Assembly: GCA_903904005.1 (NCBI GenBank)
Contig: CAIVAR010000021.1
Coordinates: 62,001-126,000, forward strand
Direction: 5' to 3'
Length of the DNA stretch: 64,000 nucleotides
Origin: an uncultured Anaeromyxobacter sp.
Lineage (GTDB): Bacteria; Myxococcota; Myxococcia; Myxococcales; Anaeromyxobacteraceae
In this document: positions 60,508 through 64,000 of the stretch, piece after piece
How the letters are laid out: every line of letters starts with the position of its first letter
Numbering within the stretch: position 1 is the first letter of the stretch
Program-made: the position numbers and the translations under genes
The notes under the pieces: model-generated
Database searches by the model: none
Told to the model about the DNA's origin: nothing
The model's input: the letters and a program-made list of their open reading frames with translations, nothing else

Positions 60508-60562
60508 TTTGGAGGGCGTGTTGCCAGGAACCACCCCTTCCCTTCCGACCGCCGAGGAGCAA

Positions 60563-61435
60563 ATGAAGAACCTGACCGATCACCTCAAGATGCTCGCCAC
60601 CATCGTCGCCGGCCTCGCCACGCTCGCCGTCGTCGCTTGCGGTGGAAGCGCCAAGGTCGACGACGCCGCCGCGAGCGCCACCTCCACGTCCCTCTCCTCG
60701 GCCGTCGCCTCCGGCACCGCCTCCTCCGGAACGCTCATCTGCACGCCGGCCCAGGGGCAGATCGACGCGTGCACCGGCAAGATCAGCGGCGACGCCTGCA
60801 TCCTCACCTCGACGAACGGAACTGCCACCCTCGACGTCGCCGGCACGTGCCGCACGACCATCGATGGCGCGTCGGTCGCCTGCGCCCCCAACCCGCCCGC
60901 CCCTCCGCAGGAACTCGTCGCCGCCTGCACCGGCCTGACCTCCGGCGCCGCCTGCACGGTCACCGAGGCGTTCGGCGACACCCGCTCGGGCGTCTGCATG
61001 ACGGCGAGGGACTCGACGACGCTCGTCTGCGGCCGCGTCCAGGCGCCTCCCCAGGTCGCCATCGACGCCTGCGCCTCGCTCACCGCGGGCGCCACCTGCT
61101 CGATGGGTGCGAGCGGCCACCAGGGCGCCATGAACGGCATCTGCAGCCTGGGCCCCGCCAGCACCGGCCCGCTCGCCTGCGCTCCTTCGCACGACCTCAT
61201 CCCGAACGGACAGGCCGCTTGCACCGGCATCGCCGTGGGCGCGGCCTGCACGCTCGGCCACGGACGCTCGACGGCCTCCGGCACCTGCGTCATGCCTCCG
61301 GCTGGCACCGCCGCGGTCTGCGTGGTCGCCTGCGCCGACCTCGGCGGAGGATTCCGGTGCGGCCCCGGCGGCCCCGGCGGCCCGATGGGTCCCTCCGGTC
61401 CGATGGGCCCGGGCGGCCCGCCGATGCATTACTGA
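60563..61435 (+). CDS. Cys-rich tandem-repeat lipoprotein with collagen-like tail
   Basis: A 290-residue lipoprotein (lipobox VVAC, C26). Residues about 60-265 are four modules of roughly 50 residues, each with the pattern ACxxLxxGAxC ... G.C ... .LxCxP (for example ACTGLTSGAACTV ... GVCMTA ... LVCGR), so four Cys per module and probably two disulfides each. The end is a Gly-Pro-rich stretch (GPGGPGGPMGPSGPMGPGG). It is the first gene of the sigma-54-like unit and looks like a surface protein. GAGGAG 4 bases before the ATG supports the start. Function unknown. Confidence 0.8.
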   Translation: MKNLTDHLKMLATIVAGLATLAVVACGGSAKVDDAAASATSTSLSSAVASGTASSGTLICTPAQGQIDACTGKISGDACILTSTNGTATLDVAGTCRTTIDGASVACAPNPPAPPQELVAACTGLTSGAACTVTEAFGDTRSGVCMTARDSTTLVCGRVQAPPQVAIDACASLTAGATCSMGASGHQGAMNGICSLGPASTGPLACAPSHDLIPNGQAACTGIAVGAACTLGHGRSTASGTCVMPPAGTAAVCVVACADLGGGFRCGPGGPGGPMGPSGPMGPGGPPMHY

Positions 61436-61478
61436 GCCCACCAGGAGCTATACTTCCAGCCGCAGCATCGAGTCTCCC

Positions 61479-61940
61479 ATGAGCCGTCTCCGCCCACTCC
61501 TCCTCACCGGCATCCTGCTCGCGGCGCCCGCCCTCGCCGCCGAGCCGGGGCCGGCCGCGGCGGAGTCGGCGCGTCAGACCATGCGTGAAGCGATGCTGCG
61601 GCTGGCTGCACCACCCGCCCGCCCGGCCACCCTGCCCTCCATGTCTCCGGGCCCCGGAGCGCCGTCACCGGAGCGGGTGGTTCCCCCGAGGCCCGCCGGT
61701 GACCCGGCCACGCAGAAGGCGATGCGCTCCGGGATCCAGGACGCCGACGCGATACGCGCCGAGATGGCGAACCGCGCGGCGAACGGCAGCGCCGCGGGCA
61801 TCACGCGCCAGTCCGGCGGCGACATGCGCAACGCGCCGATGATGCAGCGCTCGCAGGGCATGGACCCGGGGGGCGGCACGATGCCCGGTCCCGGCGGCAT
61901 GGGTCCTGGCGGAACGGGTCCTGGCGGAACGGGCCGGTAG
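61479..61940 (+). CDS. Exported Pro/Gly/Met-rich small protein
   Basis: A 153-residue protein with a Sec signal (LLLTGILLAAPALA). The mature part is low-complexity, rich in Ala, Pro, Gly and Met (PARPATLPSMSPGPGAPSP; GGGTMPGPGGMGPGG) and lacks Cys. The GPGG-type tail resembles the tail of the upstream lipoprotein. It is 43 bases downstream of that gene and 6 bases before a TPR protein, so all are one operon. Confidence 0.7.
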   Translation: MSRLRPLLLTGILLAAPALAAEPGPAAAESARQTMREAMLRLAAPPARPATLPSMSPGPGAPSPERVVPPRPAGDPATQKAMRSGIQDADAIRAEMANRAANGSAAGITRQSGGDMRNAPMMQRSQGMDPGGGTMPGPGGMGPGGTGPGGTGR

Positions 61941-61946
61941 CAAAGG

Positions 61947-62531
61947 GTGTCCGTGATTCCATCCGGTCTCGCGATCCTCCTTGGCCTCGCCCTGGGTGCC
62001 TCCGCGCCCGGGGCGGACGCGCACCTGCTCGCCGGGGCGAGCGCCTTCCGGGAGGAACGCTTCGATCTCGCGCTCGTGGAGTTCCGCGTGGCCCAGTCGC
62101 TCGGGTCCCCCGACGCGTCGATCTACGCGGCCACGACGCTCGTGAAGCTCAACCGGCCCGAGGAGGCCGTCGAGGCCTACGGCCAGGGTGACGCCCCCGG
62201 GCAGGATCCCATCGTCGACTACTACCGCGGCCTCGCCTGCCACGAGGCGCGGCTCTACCAGTGCGCCGAGCGGCTCATGGCCGCGGTGGGGGACCGCGCC
62301 GGTCCTCGCATCGCGGGGCTCGCCGCCGACGTCCGGGCCAAGGCAGCCGCGGCGCTCGCCGCCGAGCCCGGGCGCGAGACCATCGACTGGTACGTCACCC
62401 GGTGCACCGCGGAGCGGCAGGCGAAGCGGCAGGTCCTCGGCGCGGCGTACTGCCGGGAGGCGGCCGGGCTGGCGAAGCGCCGGCCCGACCGGTACAGGCT
62501 GCCCGAGGCAGAGGCGGGAACCAGGGGATGA
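61947..62531 (+). CDS. Exported TPR-like protein
   Basis: A 194-residue protein, GTG start (61947; 61953 also possible). The Sec signal (GLAILLGLALGASAPGADA) precedes TPR-like helix pairs: LLAGASAFREERFDLALVEF, IYAATTLVKLNRPEEAVEAY, YYRGLACHEARLYQCAERLM. Three Cys lie in the second half. It overlaps the TPR-barrel gene by ATGA and shares its N-terminal repeat style, so the two probably act together in the periplasm. Confidence 0.78.
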   Translation: MSVIPSGLAILLGLALGASAPGADAHLLAGASAFREERFDLALVEFRVAQSLGSPDASIYAATTLVKLNRPEEAVEAYGQGDAPGQDPIVDYYRGLACHEARLYQCAERLMAAVGDRAGPRIAGLAADVRAKAAAALAAEPGRETIDWYVTRCTAERQAKRQVLGAAYCREAAGLAKRRPDRYRLPEAEAGTRG

Positions 62532-63931
62532 CGGCGCTCCTGCTCGCGCTGGCCCTCTCCTCCAGCCAGGGTCCGTGCGAACCGGTCCAGCCCGCGGAGC
62601 GGCCCGATCCCGTCACCGCCTCCGCCTACCGGAAGGTCGGGGACCAGGAGCTCGCGGCGGGCGCCCGCGAGACCGCGGCGGCCGCGTACCGGATGGCCGC
62701 TTCCCTCGACCCGTCGGACGAGGGCTCGCGAAAGGCGCTCCGGGAGCTCTGCCTCTCCGGCGACCGTGCCGCGCCGAGTCCATTCCGGCGCGGCCTCGAA
62801 CTCATGGAGCGGGGCGAGCTGCGAGGTGCGGTGGTCGAGTTCCGCCAGGCGCAGTCCCCGATCCCGGACGGGTCGGCGGCGCTGCTCGAGGGCGTGTGCC
62901 TCTACCGGCTCGGCGACGACGCGGAGGCCGCACCAGCCCTGCGGACGGCCGAGGCCGACCCCGCGGTCCGGGACTCCGCGCGCTTCTACCTGGGGCTCAT
63001 CGCGCTCCGACGCGGCGACTCGTCCACCGCGGCACCGATCTTCGACGCCCTCACCCCGAGTTACGGGACGGTCGCCTCCGACATGGCGCTGCTCGCGCGC
63101 CGCAGCGGCATCTTCACGGTCTCGGCGCTCGCCTCGGCCGGCTGGAACTCCAACGTCACGCTCGCCCCGAACGGCTACGCGACCACCGGCGCCTCCGACG
63201 GCTTCGCCTCGATCGCAGCGAGCGCCCTGTGGCGCCCCCTGGGCGAGAGCGGGCCCTACCTCCGGGCCTCTGGCGCCTACCAGCAGCAGTTCCAGTTGAC
63301 CGCCTTCGACATCGGCGCCGTGTCGGGCGCCGCCGGCTGGCAACTCGGCCACGCCAACCGCGCGGTGGTCGCCGAGTACGCCTACTCCTTCGGAGCGCTG
63401 GGTGGGGCTCCCTACCTCTCCTCCAACCGCCTCCTCGCGTCGGGCTGGCTCACCTGGGACAGCTTCACCCTGACCGGCACCTACCTCGCCCGCTTCGAGT
63501 CCTACCGATCGATCTACGAGCCCTTCTCCGGTACGTTGCAATGGGCCGAGGCGAAGGGTGCGTGGTGGTTCGGACCGTTCGCGCGGCTGGGCGTGAGCTA
63601 CCGGCTGGGAGTCGACACCGTGCAGGTGAACTACCTCTCCTGGATCGACCACGGACCGCACGCGGATCTCTTCGCGCAGCTCTCCCGTTCGCTTCGGCTC
63701 GGCCTGGATGCCTCGCTCGCCTTCCGGACCTACGGCGCCGTCGCGCCCGGGCCGGGGGCGGTCCGGAAGGACGTCTATCTCACCGGCACGGCCTCCCTCG
63801 AGTACGACCTCGGCAACCACTGGGCGCTGCAGGCGACCGTCAACGCCCAGCAGTCCTGGTCGAACCTCCCGCAGTTCACCTGGCTCCAGGTCGTGCCGGG
63901 CCTGGGCATCGCCTACCTCGCCGGGTTCTGA
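62528..63931 (+). CDS. TPR plus outer-membrane beta-barrel protein (Slam/DUF560-like layout)
   Basis: A 467-residue protein. A short signal (LLLALALSSSQG) is followed by TPR-like repeats to about residue 185 (ARETAAAAYRMAASLDPSDE; FRRGLELMERGELRGAVVEF; ARFYLGLIALRRGDSSTAAPIF). Then comes a barrel of about 280 residues with alternating strands, starting SALASAGWNSNVTLAP and ending PGLGIAYLAGF with a C-terminal Phe. Length and layout match Slam surface-lipoprotein assembly modulators, and a Cys-rich lipoprotein is encoded in the same operon. An exopolysaccharide-type porin is the alternative. Confidence 0.7.
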   Translation: MTALLLALALSSSQGPCEPVQPAERPDPVTASAYRKVGDQELAAGARETAAAAYRMAASLDPSDEGSRKALRELCLSGDRAAPSPFRRGLELMERGELRGAVVEFRQAQSPIPDGSAALLEGVCLYRLGDDAEAAPALRTAEADPAVRDSARFYLGLIALRRGDSSTAAPIFDALTPSYGTVASDMALLARRSGIFTVSALASAGWNSNVTLAPNGYATTGASDGFASIAASALWRPLGESGPYLRASGAYQQQFQLTAFDIGAVSGAAGWQLGHANRAVVAEYAYSFGALGGAPYLSSNRLLASGWLTWDSFTLTGTYLARFESYRSIYEPFSGTLQWAEAKGAWWFGPFARLGVSYRLGVDTVQVNYLSWIDHGPHADLFAQLSRSLRLGLDASLAFRTYGAVAPGPGAVRKDVYLTGTASLEYDLGNHWALQATVNAQQSWSNLPQFTWLQVVPGLGIAYLAGF

Positions 63932-63937
63932 GGGCGC

Positions 63938-64000
63938 ATGCGGAGAGCGCTCGTCCCACTCGTCGCGGGGCTCCTCGGGCTGGCCGGAACGCTCGGCGCC
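63938..64000 (+). CDS. Start of an exported protein, cut by the window end
   Basis: ATG at 63938 opens a frame of 21 codons to the end of the window. They encode a signal-peptide-like start (MRRALVPLVAGLLGLAGTLG). It begins 6 bases after the TPR-barrel gene, so it is the next operon gene. Nothing more can be said. Confidence 0.6.
   Translation, partial: MRRALVPLVAGLLGLAGTLGA

Overview
The window is about 70% GC, densely packed, and uses GTG starts and ATGA-type overlaps freely. It has a system II cytochrome c maturation pair (ResB/CcsA), a FYDLN-acid protein, many large lipoproteins, TPR/beta-barrel surface proteins and a probable sigma-54 promoter. This fits a deltaproteobacterial / Myxococcota-type genome (Anaeromyxobacter-like); the taxonomic guess is inference only. 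There is no rRNA, CRISPR array, insertion sequence or phage gene. One tRNA is present. No gene-free stretch exceeds 300 bases; the longest (55011-55286, 53646-53894, 39737-39976, 38601-38810, 39162-39367) are intergenic and their visible content is given below or is nil.

1-7.8 kb: a probable sulfur/organic-acid regulon. After the 3' end of an enoyl-CoA hydratase come a NitT/TauT-type ABC importer (ATPase on -, binding protein and permease on +), a PaaK-like CoA ligase and a 4-hydroxybutyryl-CoA-dehydratase-family protein. Next to them lie serine acetyltransferase (EpsC) and a divergent ATP-sulfurylase-like protein that has lost its active-site motifs. The two divergent intergenic regions share the inverted repeat TCCGTnATAnCGGA, so they are probably one regulon.

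7.8-14.1 kb: deoB-deoC-ttcA on -, a FYDLN zinc protein, a cupredoxin-like protein divergent from ctaA-ctaB-DUF420 (heme A / cytochrome oxidase assembly) with an FNR-like box over the ctaA promoter, and tRNA-Ala(CGC) with a strong terminator. 14.1-34.6 kb: mostly cell-envelope genes: a vWA lipoprotein, hemerythrin, a DUF1295 membrane protein, an MMPL/RND exporter divergent from nikR, an MscS channel, recQ, a lipoprotein, Tat-exported MepK-like and YkuD peptidoglycan enzymes, a Spy-like protein, TatA, and an M28/PDZ lipoprotein. 34.6-39.2 kb: a cytochrome c biogenesis operon led by a B12-type radical SAM protein.

39.4-47.1 kb: the most unusual locus. It is a tightly coupled operon of a PqqD/RRE protein, an ATP-grasp ligase, a fold-III PLP decarboxylase-like enzyme, a urea-transporter/M23-peptidase fusion and a sensor kinase/response regulator pair. 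I know no described pathway with this set. 47.2-53.7 kb: small unknown proteins, an HD protein, a carboxylesterase, a PNPOx-like protein, ThrH, and oleate hydratase.

53.9-64 kb: a periplasmic amide/amidohydrolase module (Ntn choloylglycine-hydrolase-family protein, porin, Tat-exported amidohydrolase, histidine kinase, FixJ-type regulator), then a surface-protein operon. That operon holds a Cys-rich repeat lipoprotein, a Gly/Pro-rich protein, TPR proteins and a TPR-plus-barrel protein resembling a Slam-type surface-lipoprotein exporter, preceded by a sigma-54-like promoter and two upstream palindromes. The palindrome motif recurs beside the amide hydrolase/porin promoter region.
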